This document shows, piece after piece, positions 51,467 through 61,400 of a DNA stretch of 64,000 nucleotides (the first letter of the stretch is position 1; the number at the start of each line of letters is the position of its first letter). Position numbers and translations under genes: made by a program. Below the pieces are notes generated by a model. That model ran no database searches and was not told the origin of the DNA. It saw nothing but the letters and a program-made list of their open reading frames with translations. Source of the DNA: Armatimonadota bacterium (lineage in GTDB: Bacteria; Armatimonadota; Fimbriimonadia; Fimbriimonadales; Fimbriimonadaceae); assembly GCA_020161505.1 (NCBI GenBank), contig JAIUNY010000005.1:129983-193982 (forward strand), given 5' to 3'.

Positions 51467-51751
51467 ATGGATTTCGAACTATTGATCCCGCTTGCCGCCG
51501 TGCTCATGATTTTCGGCATCCCCATCATTGCGATTTTGACCAAGCACCAGCAGAAGATGGCGGAGTTTATGCACGGCAAGAGCGCGGAGAATAATCAGGT
51601 TCCCGCGCTGTATCACGAAGTGCAGATGCTCAGAACCGAGGTCACCAAGCTCCGCGAACAGCTCAACGAGCAAACACTCCTCGTGGACGACCTTCGGCGA
51701 GGACTCCCGACCGAGTCCGCCGTGAGTGAACGTCTCAGTCAGGACGCCTGA
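51467..51751 (+). CDS. small membrane protein, paralogue 3 of 4
   Basis: 94 residues: membrane helix (about 5-25, LLIPLAAVLMIFGIPIIAILT), TKHQQKMAEFMHGK, coiled coil (VQMLRTEVTKLREQLNEQTLLVDDLRRGL) and C-terminal SERLSQDA. Closest to paralogue 2: both have the helix core IPIIAIL and the HGK end of the juxtamembrane motif. 21 bp after the previous gene. Confidence 0.7.
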   Translation: MDFELLIPLAAVLMIFGIPIIAILTKHQQKMAEFMHGKSAENNQVPALYHEVQMLRTEVTKLREQLNEQTLLVDDLRRGLPTESAVSERLSQDA

Positions 51752-51756
51752 TCGCC

Positions 51757-52038
51757 ATGGAAAGCGGAGCCATCGTCACCATCATCGGTCTCTCGGTCTC
51801 CGCCGGGTTGTTCGGTCTCGCGATGATTTTTGAGTTCATCAAGAGCCTCGCCCGTATCCGCGCGGGAACGGAAAAGCTCCCGAAGGGCGCGGTGGCCAAA
51901 CAGCCCACGCAAGAAATCGAGAGCCTGCGCCGCGAGGTGGCAGATCTGAAAGAGGTCGTCCAGGGCCTCGTCTGGAGCCTTGAGCGAGATCGCCAAGCCG
52001 AATCCGCCGAACCGCTGAGCGAACGGATTCAGCCTTAA
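51757..52038 (+). CDS. small membrane protein, paralogue 4 of 4
   Basis: 93 residues, the most diverged member: membrane helix (about 5-28), no HQxKMAE motif but a basic juxtamembrane segment (IKSLARIRAGTEKLPKG), coiled coil (IESLRREVADLKEVVQGLVWSLE) and C-terminal LSERIQP, which resembles the SERLSQ end of paralogue 3. Six bp after the previous gene, so all four are one operon ending before rpoB. Confidence 0.65.
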   Translation: MESGAIVTIIGLSVSAGLFGLAMIFEFIKSLARIRAGTEKLPKGAVAKQPTQEIESLRREVADLKEVVQGLVWSLERDRQAESAEPLSERIQP

Positions 52039-52282
52039 CCAGCTACTGACCTGGGGTGCCCCGATCCATTCAGGGCCAGAATCCGCCCAGGTCGCAAACC
52101 TCCGGCCCCTGAAGCAAGCCGAGCGCCGACACCGGAAGAATAAGCCGTGTGCCCCGATTCCACCCGGGGGCGGGATGGTTCGATCACGACGAAAAAAGCC
52201 CCACGGATTCCGAAACTTCCCAGGATCAAAAACGCTCACCTGGGTAAAGTAAGGGACTTCCCGTCTGCCTCCTTATTGCGCT

Positions 52283-55200
52283 ATGAGAGTCATTCAACCA
52301 TCCTCGAAACGAATTGGCCGATTCCTCGAGGTCCCCAATCTTATTGAACTCCAGCTGAACAGCTACAAGTGGTTTGTTGAGGAGGGCCTTCCTGAGCTCT
52401 TCACGACATTCTCTCCGATTTGGGACTTCACACAAACGAACTACATCGAGTTCACCGAGTTCGTCCTCGGCGAGCCGAAGTATTCGATCACCGACTGCCG
52501 CGACCGCGACCTCACGTTTGAGGCCCCGATCAAGGCGACTGTTCGTTTCGGTGGCAAAGACCGCGAAGTGATCGAGTCCGAGGTCTATCTCGGCGATCTC
52601 CCGCTGATGACCGATAAGGGCACCTTTATCATCAATGGCCGCGAGCGCGTCATTGTCAGCCAGCTCAGCCGGTCTCCTGGTCTCTACTTTGAAGAAGACG
52701 TTGACACGTCGATGCAGATGATCGTCCGCGCCCGGATCATTCCGATGGAAGGCCCGTGGCTGGAGGTCGAGAACGACGCAAACCAGGTCGTCAACACCCA
52801 AATCTCTCAAACCAAGAAACTGCCGATCACGCAGCTCATCAAGGCCCTCCACGGCTTTGATCGAGGTCGTGACCGACAGGTGCGCAAGATCGCGAACAGC
52901 CTCGGCAAGCGCCTCGGCGATCCGCTCGTGGATCCAGATACCGGCGAAGTCATCTTGGAGCGCGGCACGATCCTCTCGGAGTCCGTTTTCAACGGCCTGA
53001 GCGACGAGCACAAGGCGTTGGAGTGTCTGATGGAGAGCCCGCTCGGCTCGACCGACGACATGTACCACTACTTCGGCAAGCGCGAAGTGCTGGAAACCCC
53101 GACCGTGATCGACCTGGAGGGCGCCCGCCCGATCGAGGAGATCAAGGAAGGGAAGAAGACGATCATCGGCGCGATGCAGCGGATCGAGCACGAAACCGCC
53201 GTCAAGATCGCTGACATGGGTCTCGCGACCATCGAAGTCATCCGCATTCCGGAGCACATCGAAGCCACTTTGGCTGCCGATAAGACGGCGAACACCCGCG
53301 AAGCCATCCTCGATATCTACAAGCGGATGCGACCGGGCGAAGCGGCGAACGACGATGCCGCCAAGCAGCTCGTCTTCAGCCTGTTCTTCGACATGCGCCG
53401 CTACGATCTGGGCAAGGTCGGTCGTCGCTTCCTGAACACGCGTCTCGGCCTGGATGTGCCGATCAACACGCGCAACCTCACTTCCGATGACCTCGCCCGC
53501 GTGATCATCGAGATGGAGCCGTACCTCACTAAGGAAGCGGATCACGACGACATCGACGACCTGCGGAACAAGCGCGTCCGATCCGTCGGCGAGCTTCTGC
53601 AAAGCCAACTCCGACTCGGCTTCGTCCGAATGGAGAAGGTGGCCCGCGAGCGCATGACGTCGGCCGATCAGGACAACCTGCTCCCGTCGATCATCCTCTC
53701 GGTCAAGCCGGTGAGTGCGAGCATCAAGAGCTTCTTCAGCAGCAACCAGCTCAGCACGTTCATGGATCAAACCAACCCGCTGAGCGAGCTGACGAACAAG
53801 CGACGTCTCTCCAGCCTCGGCCCTGGTGGTCTGCAGCGCAACTCCGCAAAGCTCGAAGTCCGCGACGTGCACCGATCCCACTACGGTCGAATCTGCCCGA
53901 TTGAAACGCCGGAAGGTCCGAACATCGGTCTCATTAGCCAGCTCACCACTCACGGCCGCGTGGATGAGTTCGGGTTCATCATGACTCCGTATCGCCGCGT
54001 CGTAGAAGGTGTCGTCACCGACGAAGTCGTCTACCTGACGGCTCAAGAGGACTTCCACCTCCGCATCGCTCCCGCAGACACCCTGCTGGACGAGAACGGC
54101 AAGATCGTCAACGCCCAGGTGACCGTCCGTTGCCCAGGTGGCGACAAGCAGTTCGGCGGAGCCAGCTATCCCGCAGTTCCTTCGAGCCGCGTGGATCTGA
54201 TGGATGTCTCGCCGGTGCAGATCATCTCGGTCGCGACCTCGCTCATCCCGTTCCTCGAAAACGACGACGCGAACCGCGCTCTCATGGGTGCGAACATGCA
54301 GCGACAGGCTGTGCCGTGTCTGCGATCCGACGCTCCGGTTGTCGGCACAGGCCACGAGCGCCGAGCCGCCATCGACTCGGGATCTTCGATCATCGCCAAG
54401 CGCAGCGGAACGATCACCCTTTCCACCGCGAACAAGATTGTCATCACCACGGACGAGGGAGAAGAGGATCACTATCCGCTTCTTCACATGTACCAAAGCA
54501 ACAAATCGACCTGTTTCACCCACCGGCCGATCGTGGTGCCCGGTCAATACGTCCTCAAGGGCGACCCTCTCGCCGATGGCCCGAACACCGACCAAGGTCG
54601 TCTGGCTCTCGGTAAGAACCTGATTGTTGCCTTTATGCCGTGGGGCGGCTACAACTACGAAGACGCCATCCTCCTCAGCGAGCGACTGGTCAAGGACGAC
54701 GTGTTCACCTCGATCCACATCGAGCGACACGAAACTGAAGCCGTCGATACCAAGCTCGGCCCCGAGGAAATCACCCGCGACATTCCCAACGTCGGCGAGG
54801 ACGCCCTGCGCGACCTCGACGAGAACGGAATCATCCGCGTCGGTGCCGAAGTCCGACCGGAAGACATCCTGGTCGGTAAGGTTGCCCCGAAGGGTCAAAC
54901 CGAAATGACCGCCGAGGAGCGGCTCATCATCGCGATCTTTGGTAAGAAGGCCGAAGAGACCCGAGACGTCTCCCTCACCGTTCCGCACGGTGAAAAGGGA
55001 ACCGTCATCGATGTCAAGGTCTTCAGCCGATACAAATATCTCAGCCCGAGCATCAACTACATCTACAAGGAGTCGAAGAAGCGCGATCGCTTGATCTGCG
55101 ACCGCACCGAAGAGCCTCTCCTGCAGATTCAAGGCGATGAACTGCCGGCTGGCACCAACATGACCGTTCAAGCCTACGTGGCCCAAAAGCGGAAGATCAT

Positions 55201-56302
55201 GGTGGGTGACAAGATGGCCGGTCGACACGGAAACAAGGGTGTTATCAGCCGGATCCTTCCGGTCGAAGACATGCCGGTTCTGATGGACGGCAGCCCGGTG
55301 GACATCATCCTCAACCCGCTCGGTGTTCCGAGCCGGATGAACATCGGTCAGATCCTCGAAACCCACTTGGGTTACGTGGGCTACCACCTCGATCTGCGCT
55401 ACGAGTGCCCGGCATTCGAAGGTGCAACCGAGGCGGAAATCCTGAGCGAAGTGGAGCGGCTCGCCGTTCACCTGCGCACCAAGGCTCTGAACGGATACGT
55501 CAACACCGAACTGTTCCTGAACATCCGATTCCCGGGCGACGCAAACCTCGAGGAGATGATGGCGATGGTCGAAGCCAAGCTTCGCACCCTCGACCAAGAC
55601 TCTCTGGAGCGCGTCAGCCGAATCGTCGCGGCTCCGTCCACCAAGTCGGTGGACGAACTGGCCAACGTCAGCGTTGATGACTTCGAAATCGAAGAAGTCA
55701 ACGAGGTCGGAGGCAAGGCATTCAAGGCGAGCGAAGACGTCTACAGCGGAATCATGGAGCGCATCCAAGCGAACGTGTTCCACCGCGCAGGTCTCGATCC
55801 GAAGTCGTGCAAGAGCTTTGTCCGCGATGGCCTGACCGGCGACGAACTGCCGAACCCGGTCACCGTCGGATGCATCTACATGCTGAAGCTGGAGCACTTG
55901 GCTGACGAAAAGATCCACGCCCGATCCATCGGCCCCTACTCGCTCGTCACCCAGCAGCCGCTTGGTGGTAAGGCGCAGTTCGGTGGTCAGCGATTCGGTG
56001 AAATGGAAGTCTGGGCCCTCGAAGCCTATGGCGCCGCGTACACCCTCCAAGAACTGCTCACCATCAAGTCGGACGACGTGATGGGCCGCGTGAAGGCGTA
56101 TGAGCTGATCGTGAAGGGCGAGTCGATCCAAGAGCCGGGCATTCCGGAATCCTTCAAGATTCTGGTCAACGAGCTTCGCTCGCTCTGTCTCAAGGTCGGT
56201 GTCGAGGACAAGGCGAACAAGGAACTCAGCCTCAAGGATCTCGACGAGCTCACCGGAAACGACGACGTGCGCCTCGCACGCAGCGTCGGGTTCTTCAACT
56301 AA
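52283..56302 (+). CDS. rpoB: DNA-directed RNA polymerase beta subunit
   Basis: 1339 residues, full length. Rifampicin-pocket region FFSSNQLSTFMDQTNPLSELTNKRRLSSLGPGGL and following HRSHYGRICPIETPEGPNIGLI, KNLIVAFMPWGGYNYEDAI, KMAGRHGNKGVIS and the C-terminal GGKAQFGGQRFGEMEVWALEAYGA are all intact. Start ATG 52283; no Shine-Dalgarno is seen (the leader even contains CCTCCTT). rplJ/rplL are not upstream and rpoC is not downstream: a strong terminator follows within 30 bp and the next gene is on the other strand. That separation from rpoC is unusual. Confidence 0.98.
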   Translation: MRVIQPSSKRIGRFLEVPNLIELQLNSYKWFVEEGLPELFTTFSPIWDFTQTNYIEFTEFVLGEPKYSITDCRDRDLTFEAPIKATVRFGGKDREVIESEVYLGDLPLMTDKGTFIINGRERVIVSQLSRSPGLYFEEDVDTSMQMIVRARIIPMEGPWLEVENDANQVVNTQISQTKKLPITQLIKALHGFDRGRDRQVRKIANSLGKRLGDPLVDPDTGEVILERGTILSESVFNGLSDEHKALECLMESPLGSTDDMYHYFGKREVLETPTVIDLEGARPIEEIKEGKKTIIGAMQRIEHETAVKIADMGLATIEVIRIPEHIEATLAADKTANTREAILDIYKRMRPGEAANDDAAKQLVFSLFFDMRRYDLGKVGRRFLNTRLGLDVPINTRNLTSDDLARVIIEMEPYLTKEADHDDIDDLRNKRVRSVGELLQSQLRLGFVRMEKVARERMTSADQDNLLPSIILSVKPVSASIKSFFSSNQLSTFMDQTNPLSELTNKRRLSSLGPGGLQRNSAKLEVRDVHRSHYGRICPIETPEGPNIGLISQLTTHGRVDEFGFIMTPYRRVVEGVVTDEVVYLTAQEDFHLRIAPADTLLDENGKIVNAQVTVRCPGGDKQFGGASYPAVPSSRVDLMDVSPVQIISVATSLIPFLENDDANRALMGANMQRQAVPCLRSDAPVVGTGHERRAAIDSGSSIIAKRSGTITLSTANKIVITTDEGEEDHYPLLHMYQSNKSTCFTHRPIVVPGQYVLKGDPLADGPNTDQGRLALGKNLIVAFMPWGGYNYEDAILLSERLVKDDVFTSIHIERHETEAVDTKLGPEEITRDIPNVGEDALRDLDENGIIRVGAEVRPEDILVGKVAPKGQTEMTAEERLIIAIFGKKAEETRDVSLTVPHGEKGTVIDVKVFSRYKYLSPSINYIYKESKKRDRLICDRTEEPLLQIQGDELPAGTNMTVQAYVAQKRKIMVGDKMAGRHGNKGVISRILPVEDMPVLMDGSPVDIILNPLGVPSRMNIGQILETHLGYVGYHLDLRYECPAFEGATEAEILSEVERLAVHLRTKALNGYVNTELFLNIRFPGDANLEEMMAMVEAKLRTLDQDSLERVSRIVAAPSTKSVDELANVSVDDFEIEEVNEVGGKAFKASEDVYSGIMERIQANVFHRAGLDPKSCKSFVRDGLTGDELPNPVTVGCIYMLKLEHLADEKIHARSIGPYSLVTQQPLGGKAQFGGQRFGEMEVWALEAYGAAYTLQELLTIKSDDVMGRVKAYELIVKGESIQEPGIPESFKILVNELRSLCLKVGVEDKANKELSLKDLDELTGNDDVRLARSVGFFN

Positions 56303-56327
56303 GCGAGACTACTCGCGCAAACGCCGA

Positions 56328-56352
56328 GGGCGGGGTCGATTCGACCCCGCCC
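56328..56352 (+). terminator. intrinsic terminator after rpoB
   Basis: A 12-bp perfect G/C-rich inverted repeat (56328-56339 with 56341-56352) followed by TTCTCATTT, 26 bases after the rpoB stop. It closes the transcript before any rpoC could be co-transcribed. Confidence 0.85.
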
Positions 56353-56375
56353 TTCTCATTTCGGTGAGCGCAGCA

Positions 56376-56401
56376 TGCCCCGATCCCTGGAGGGTCGGGA
56401 T
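56376..56401. repeat. small dispersed palindrome, copy 1
   Basis: CCCGATCCCT and AGGGTCGGG form a short hairpin inside TGCCCCGAYCC...GGGTCGGGA. A near-identical copy is at 56991-57020 and a degenerate half at 52058-52080. REP-like size and placement between genes. Confidence 0.45.
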
Positions 56402-56413
56402 CTCCCACCCCGA

Positions 56414-56815
56414 TCAACCACCGACTTCAGAGAGCATCTGCTCGACCCGCTGCCGGATCTGATCGCGAATCACCCGAACCGCTTCCAATCCTTGTCCCGC
56501 CGGATCCTCCAGCTCCCAATCCTCGGCGAGGATAAACTTGGCCGGGCAGGCCTCAGCATCCACGCCGCAGCCCATCGAGACCACCCGCGCACCCTCGACC
56601 ATCTCTTGAGTGAGCAGCTTCGGCGCATGCCCCTCCATGGAGATTCCCAACTCGGCCATCGCTTCCACCGCCATCGGATTCAGAACCTTGCCCCCCACGG
56701 TTCCTGCTGATTCGGCGACGACATCCAGTCCTTTCGCACGAGCAAGATGATTGGTGAACGCCTCCGCCATCTGAGACCGACCGGCGTTGTGGACGCACAC
56801 ATAGAGAACCTTCAT
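56414..56815 (-). CDS. arsC: arsenate reductase, thioredoxin-coupled (low-MW phosphatase fold)
   Basis: 133 residues. The phosphatase loop is CVHNAGR (Cys7-x5-Arg13). The two further catalytic cysteines are at 83 and 90 (MGCGVDAEACPAKF), almost the positions 82 and 89 of the pI258-type enzyme, followed by EDWELEDPAGQ. That triple-Cys arrangement separates it from tyrosine phosphatases. It reduces arsenate to arsenite with thioredoxin. No arsR or arsenite pump is adjacent. ATG 56824 is an alternative start three codons upstream. Confidence 0.88.
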   Translation of the reverse strand: MKVLYVCVHNAGRSQMAEAFTNHLARAKGLDVVAESAGTVGGKVLNPMAVEAMAELGISMEGHAPKLLTQEMVEGARVVSMGCGVDAEACPAKFILAEDWELEDPAGQGLEAVRVIRDQIRQRVEQMLSEVGG

Positions 56816-56859
56816 GGATCCCATTATGACGACGGAATTCGCGCCTTAACAATGAGAGA

Positions 56860-56962
56860 CCGAGCCCGCCGCGCGGCCCAAGGCCACTCCCCCGAGTCCC
56901 GAGAAAACGAGCGATGAATCTCCGCAAGCAGCGGGCCTCTCCCGCCCCGCGCGGCGGCCCCG
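56860..56962. repeat. intergenic repeat element, copy B
   Basis: Same order of blocks as copy A: inverted end (56864-56876 with 56947-56959, 12 of 13 paired), GGCCCAAGGCCACTCCCCCGA, then GGCCTCTCCCGCCCC before the closing arm. The terminal stem sequence differs from copy A on both arms while pairing is kept. Confidence 0.6.
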
Positions 56963-56990
56963 GGGCCAGAGACTCCAACTACTCGCTCAG

Positions 56991-57020
56991 GGTGCCCCGA
57001 CCCTTCAGGGTCGGGAACTC
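56991..57020. repeat. small dispersed palindrome, copy 2
   Basis: CCCGACCCT TC AGGGTCGGG hairpin in the context GGTGCCCC...GAACTC, matching copy 1 at 56376-56401 in sequence and shape. Confidence 0.45.
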
Positions 57021-57066
57021 TCTCCTCGGCGACCCCACTATCAAGGAAGCCCCGTCAACCCGTTCC

Positions 57067-58293
57067 TTACCGAGCACCCGCAAAGAACGGCACGTTGATC
57101 GTTGCCGCTCCGCCCGCATCATCATAGATGTAGGCAAACAACCGGAACGCCCCGGACTTCGGAACCTCGAACGTCACCGAACTCGGCGTGGAAGCCTTGA
57201 TGGCCTGAGGAAACTCGGGCTGCTTATCCTCCGGGAACCCACCCTCGCCATACTTCTCAGCCTCCTGCTTCAATTTCCAAACCACGCGAAGTCGCGCCCC
57301 TTCCGGATCGCGTGCTTCCAGAGTCGCCCGCACGGACGACCCGGCGACAATTCCTTCCGGCAAACTCAGCTTGCTCACCACCGGCACGCGGTTCTTAGGC
57401 GGCTTGCCCGTCCAAAACTCCTGCATCACATCGACCGACGCTGTGCGACCGCCACCCGGCAGGAACATGCCGAACCAAGTCGCGGTGGCTTCCTGCTTAT
57501 CTCCCCAAAGAAACACGCACGAACCGAGGAACAGATCCTTGTGCTTTTCAACTTCTGCTTGGGCGCGGCGATAGAAGTCGGCTTTCTCGGTGGAGGAATG
57601 CTCCTGAGCGGCTCCCCAACCGGTTTTGGGCACTTCCCACGGGCCGAGCGGGCCGAATTCGGTCAACACAATCGGCTTGTCGCCGCCCGCCTGGCGATAC
57701 CGCTCCGCCAGGCTAAAGGCTCCGCCATAGCTGTTCACGCCAATGATATCGACCGCCGGGACATCCTTCTTGATAAAGTTCAGGTGGTCGTTGCCAAGCT
57801 CGGCGATCACCGTCATCGTCGGGCGAGAGTCAATCTTCTTGATCTCCACGATGATGTCATTCACCGCTTTCCAAACGCGCGGATCGGGCTTACCAAAACC
57901 GTGCATCTCGTTGCCGATGCCCCAAACGATGATCGAATTGCGGTTCTTCAGCCGACGGACATCCGCAAGCACGGCCTGCTTCTGTTTCTCGACTTCTGCG
58001 GCGTTGCCGTAATCCATGTGATTGGCGTGCTGAATCCAGATGCCCGCAATCACTTTGAGGCCAAGTCTTTCGGCCTCGTCGATCACTTTGTCGGTTTGGT
58101 CGGTGCCCCAGGTGCGGATCGTGTTCCCGCCCGCCTCTTTCAGCATCGACATCGGGGCATTCCCAAGGCCAACTCCTTTGATGGGGAAGGCTTTCCCGTC
58201 GACGGTGAGCTGAACTCGGCCCTCCGTTTTCCTCACAACAACATCGGGAATCGTCGTTCCAATCGCAAAGGCGGCTACCAGGCTGATCATCAT
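57067..58293 (-). CDS. exported TIM-barrel glycoside hydrolase (GH2/GH5-like)
   Basis: 408 residues. Short signal peptide (about 1-14). Catalytic barrel (about 35-290) of clan A: the acid/base Glu129 in VWGIGNEMH (after beta-strand 4) and the nucleophile Glu212 in IVLTEFGPLG (after strand 7). PIKGVGLGN and NTIRTWGT at the beginning match the C-terminal barrel of GH2 proteins. A beta-sandwich-like domain follows (about 300-408). Probable beta-glycosidase outside the cytoplasm; the substrate is unknown. It is upstream of copy B and arsC on the same strand. Confidence 0.82.
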   Translation of the reverse strand: MMISLVAAFAIGTTIPDVVVRKTEGRVQLTVDGKAFPIKGVGLGNAPMSMLKEAGGNTIRTWGTDQTDKVIDEAERLGLKVIAGIWIQHANHMDYGNAAEVEKQKQAVLADVRRLKNRNSIIVWGIGNEMHGFGKPDPRVWKAVNDIIVEIKKIDSRPTMTVIAELGNDHLNFIKKDVPAVDIIGVNSYGGAFSLAERYRQAGGDKPIVLTEFGPLGPWEVPKTGWGAAQEHSSTEKADFYRRAQAEVEKHKDLFLGSCVFLWGDKQEATATWFGMFLPGGGRTASVDVMQEFWTGKPPKNRVPVVSKLSLPEGIVAGSSVRATLEARDPEGARLRVVWKLKQEAEKYGEGGFPEDKQPEFPQAIKASTPSSVTFEVPKSGAFRLFAYIYDDAGGAATINVPFFAGAR

Positions 58294-58420
58294 TGAATCA
58301 CCATGAAAAGGCTATTTCCAGTCTACGCGAAACGTTTCTCAACTGGTGCGTCCCGAACAAGATTTCCAAGAAAATCGCCCCCAAGCCTCATTCCCATGTG
58401 CGGTTAGGTAAAACGCTGGG

Positions 58421-61400
58421 ATGCCGCGATTCCTCTCGGTCGTTGCGCTGTGCGCGATGGCAGTCGCCAGTTTTGCGCAATCGGCTCCGCAATCCCTCAT
58501 CGATTCTCTGAGTTGGCGGGAGGTCGGCCCGTTCCGGGGCGGCCGATCCGTCGCTGTCTCCGGTGTGCCCGGTAAGCCCAAAGACTTCTACATGGGCACC
58601 ACAGGGGGCGGTCTCTGGAAGTCGCTGGATGAAGGTCAGAGCTGGGCGAACATCACCGATGGTTTCTTCAAAACCGGAACGGTCGGAGGCATCGCGGTTG
58701 CCCCGAGCCAAACCGACACCGTCTATGTCGGGATGGGTGAGCATGCTCTCCGAGGCAACATCACCCACGGCGACGGCGTCTATCGAACCGATGATGGCGG
58801 CAAAACCTGGCGTCACCTCGGCTTGGAGAAAACGCAGTACATCGGCCGCGTCCATGTCCATCCGACCAATCCCGAAGTCGCTTGGGTCGCGGCGATTGGT
58901 CCGGTTTTCCGAAGCTCACCCGACCGAGGAATCTACAAGACCACCGATGGTGGGAAGTCGTGGAAGAAAACCCTGTTTATCAGCGACAAAGCCGGTGCGA
59001 ATGATCTCACTTTTGCCCCGCAGAACCCCAGCGTGATGATCGCGGCGACGTGGGAGGTTAACCGAACCCCTTATTCGCTCAACTCTGGTGGGCCGGGCAG
59101 CGGCATGCATCTGAGCACCGATGGTGGAGAGACCTGGAAGAACATCTCTGATCGCCCGGGGCTCCCGATGCAGCCCTGGGGCAAGGTGGGCGTCAGCATC
59201 AGCGCGGCCGATCCCAATCGGGTCTATGCAATGATTGAAGCCCGCGCAGGTGGCCTCTACCGATCCGATGATGGCGGCGAAACCTGGGAAGCGGTGAACC
59301 GAGGAAGCGGCATTCAGCAACGGCCTTGGTACTACTTCCGCGTCTACGCCGACCCGACGGAAAAGGACACGGTCTATGTCCTCAACGTTCTCTACTACCG
59401 TTCCTCCGATGGCGGCAAGACTCTGGCTCCCAGCAGCGCGATGCACAGCGATCACCACGACATGTGGATCGATCCGGCGGACAACAACCGCCTGATCATG
59501 GGGAACGATGGCGGGGCAACCGTCAGCGTGAACCGGGGGCGCACTTGGACGGAGCAGGATTTCGCAACCGCGCAGATGTACCACGTCAGCGTGGACAACG
59601 CCTTCCCGTACAACATTCTGGGCGCTCAGCAGGACAACTCCACCGTTCGCCTGCCGAGCCGAACGCGATTCGCGGGCATCCGACTCGAAGACTGGACGAG
59701 CACAGCGGGTGGGGAAAGCGGCTACGTCGTCGCCAAGCCGGATGATCCAGACATCGTCCTCGGCGGCAGCTACGGCGGGCTTCTGGAGATGGAAAACCAT
59801 CGAACTCGAATTGGTCGAAGCATCGAAGCCTGGCCGGAGAATCCGATGGGCGATGGCGTTGCGCCGATGACCCATCGATTCCAATGGACTTTCCCGATTG
59901 TCTTTAGTCAGCACGATCCCAATGTCTTCTATGTGGGGTCGCAGCACGTGTTGCGGAGCAAGGATCTGGGCGCATCCTACGATGTCATCAGCCCCGATCT
60001 CACGACCAACGACAAGAGCAAGCAGCAGAGCAGCGGCGGCATCATCACGCAAGACAACACAAGTGTGGAGTACTACTGCACCGTGTTCACCATCGCGGAG
60101 TCTCCCCTGAAGCAGGGAACTCTGTGGGCCGGCACCGATGATGGCAATGTCCAAGTGACAACCAACGAAGGGAAGTCTTGGCGAAATGTCACCCCTTCCT
60201 CCAGTGCTGGGAATCCCGGTGGATTGTTGATCAGCATGATCGACGCCTCGCCCCATGCCGCGCAGACCGCTTGGGTGGCGGCAAATAACTATAAGAATGG
60301 TGACCAAAAGCCATACATCTTCGTGACTCGCGACAATGGCAAGACTTGGCAGTCCTGGTCTTCCGGGCTTCCCGAGGATTGCATTGTTCGAGTGGTGCGC
60401 GAAGATCCCGTGATCCCAAACATGGTTTATGCCGGAACAGAGCATGGTCTCTATGTCAGGTTCCCGAGCGGGCCGTGGCAGCGCTTGGGCGGCAAGTTCC
60501 CCGAGGTTCCTGTGCACGATTTCGTGTTCAAGGGCAATGACCTCGTCGTTGGCACTCACGGTCGGTCGTTCTGGGTGATGGAGGAGCTTCATCTTCTCCG
60601 TCAGCTCCGCGACATGCCAGCCACTCCGGCCCTGCGACTCTTGACCCCGAAGCCCGCCAACCCCGCCCGCTTTGGGCCGGTGGGTGCGGGAACCAAGATC
60701 GCGGAGCCGGTCGGGGAAAACCCTGCGCTCAACGGGATCGTGGTCGAGTTTTTGGTCGATAAGCCGCGCGATATCACGATCAAGATCAAGGATGGCGATG
60801 CCAACGAGCTTGCCGGAGTTGTGGTGAAGCAGGCAAAACCTGGTCTGAATCGAGTTGCCCTGAACCCGAGCTATCCGGGATACAAATCGTTCGCAAATTT
60901 GCGGATGTGGTCCGGCTTCGGAGGCCCTCTGAAGGCACCTCCGGGGCAGTATTCGGTGACCCTGGAAACCGAAGGTGAAATGACTCTCGCCGCGATGGTT
61001 CAGTGGCAAAAGCACCCTCTGACCCCTGCATCCGAGGCGGACTTGCGCGAGCAATTCCGCTTCTCCAAGCAGATCGCGGATCGAGTGACGGCGGCGCATG
61101 AGGGTGTCGTCCGTGCGCGAGGATGGAAGACCGCGCTCGCCTCCCTTCCGACGGATCGAAAGGAGATCGCCGAGCAGGCCGAGAAGATCGCGGCTCGATT
61201 GACGATGATCGAAGATGCTTTGCATCAGGGCAAGGCGGAATCGGGGCAGGACTTCCTGAACCACCCGATCCGGCTGAACAACAAGCTCGCCGCGCTTCTT
61301 GGTGTGGTCCAGGGCGGCGAATTTGGACCGACGAAGCAGAGCTACGACGTGTTCAATCACCTCAATCGCCAACTCGATACCCAACTGGGAGCCTTGCGGC

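Noticed and set aside
52226..56131. 1301-codon open frame antisense to rpoB
   Set aside because: A shadow of the strongly codon-biased rpoB frame; the protein has no recognisable motif and the plus-strand product is unmistakable.
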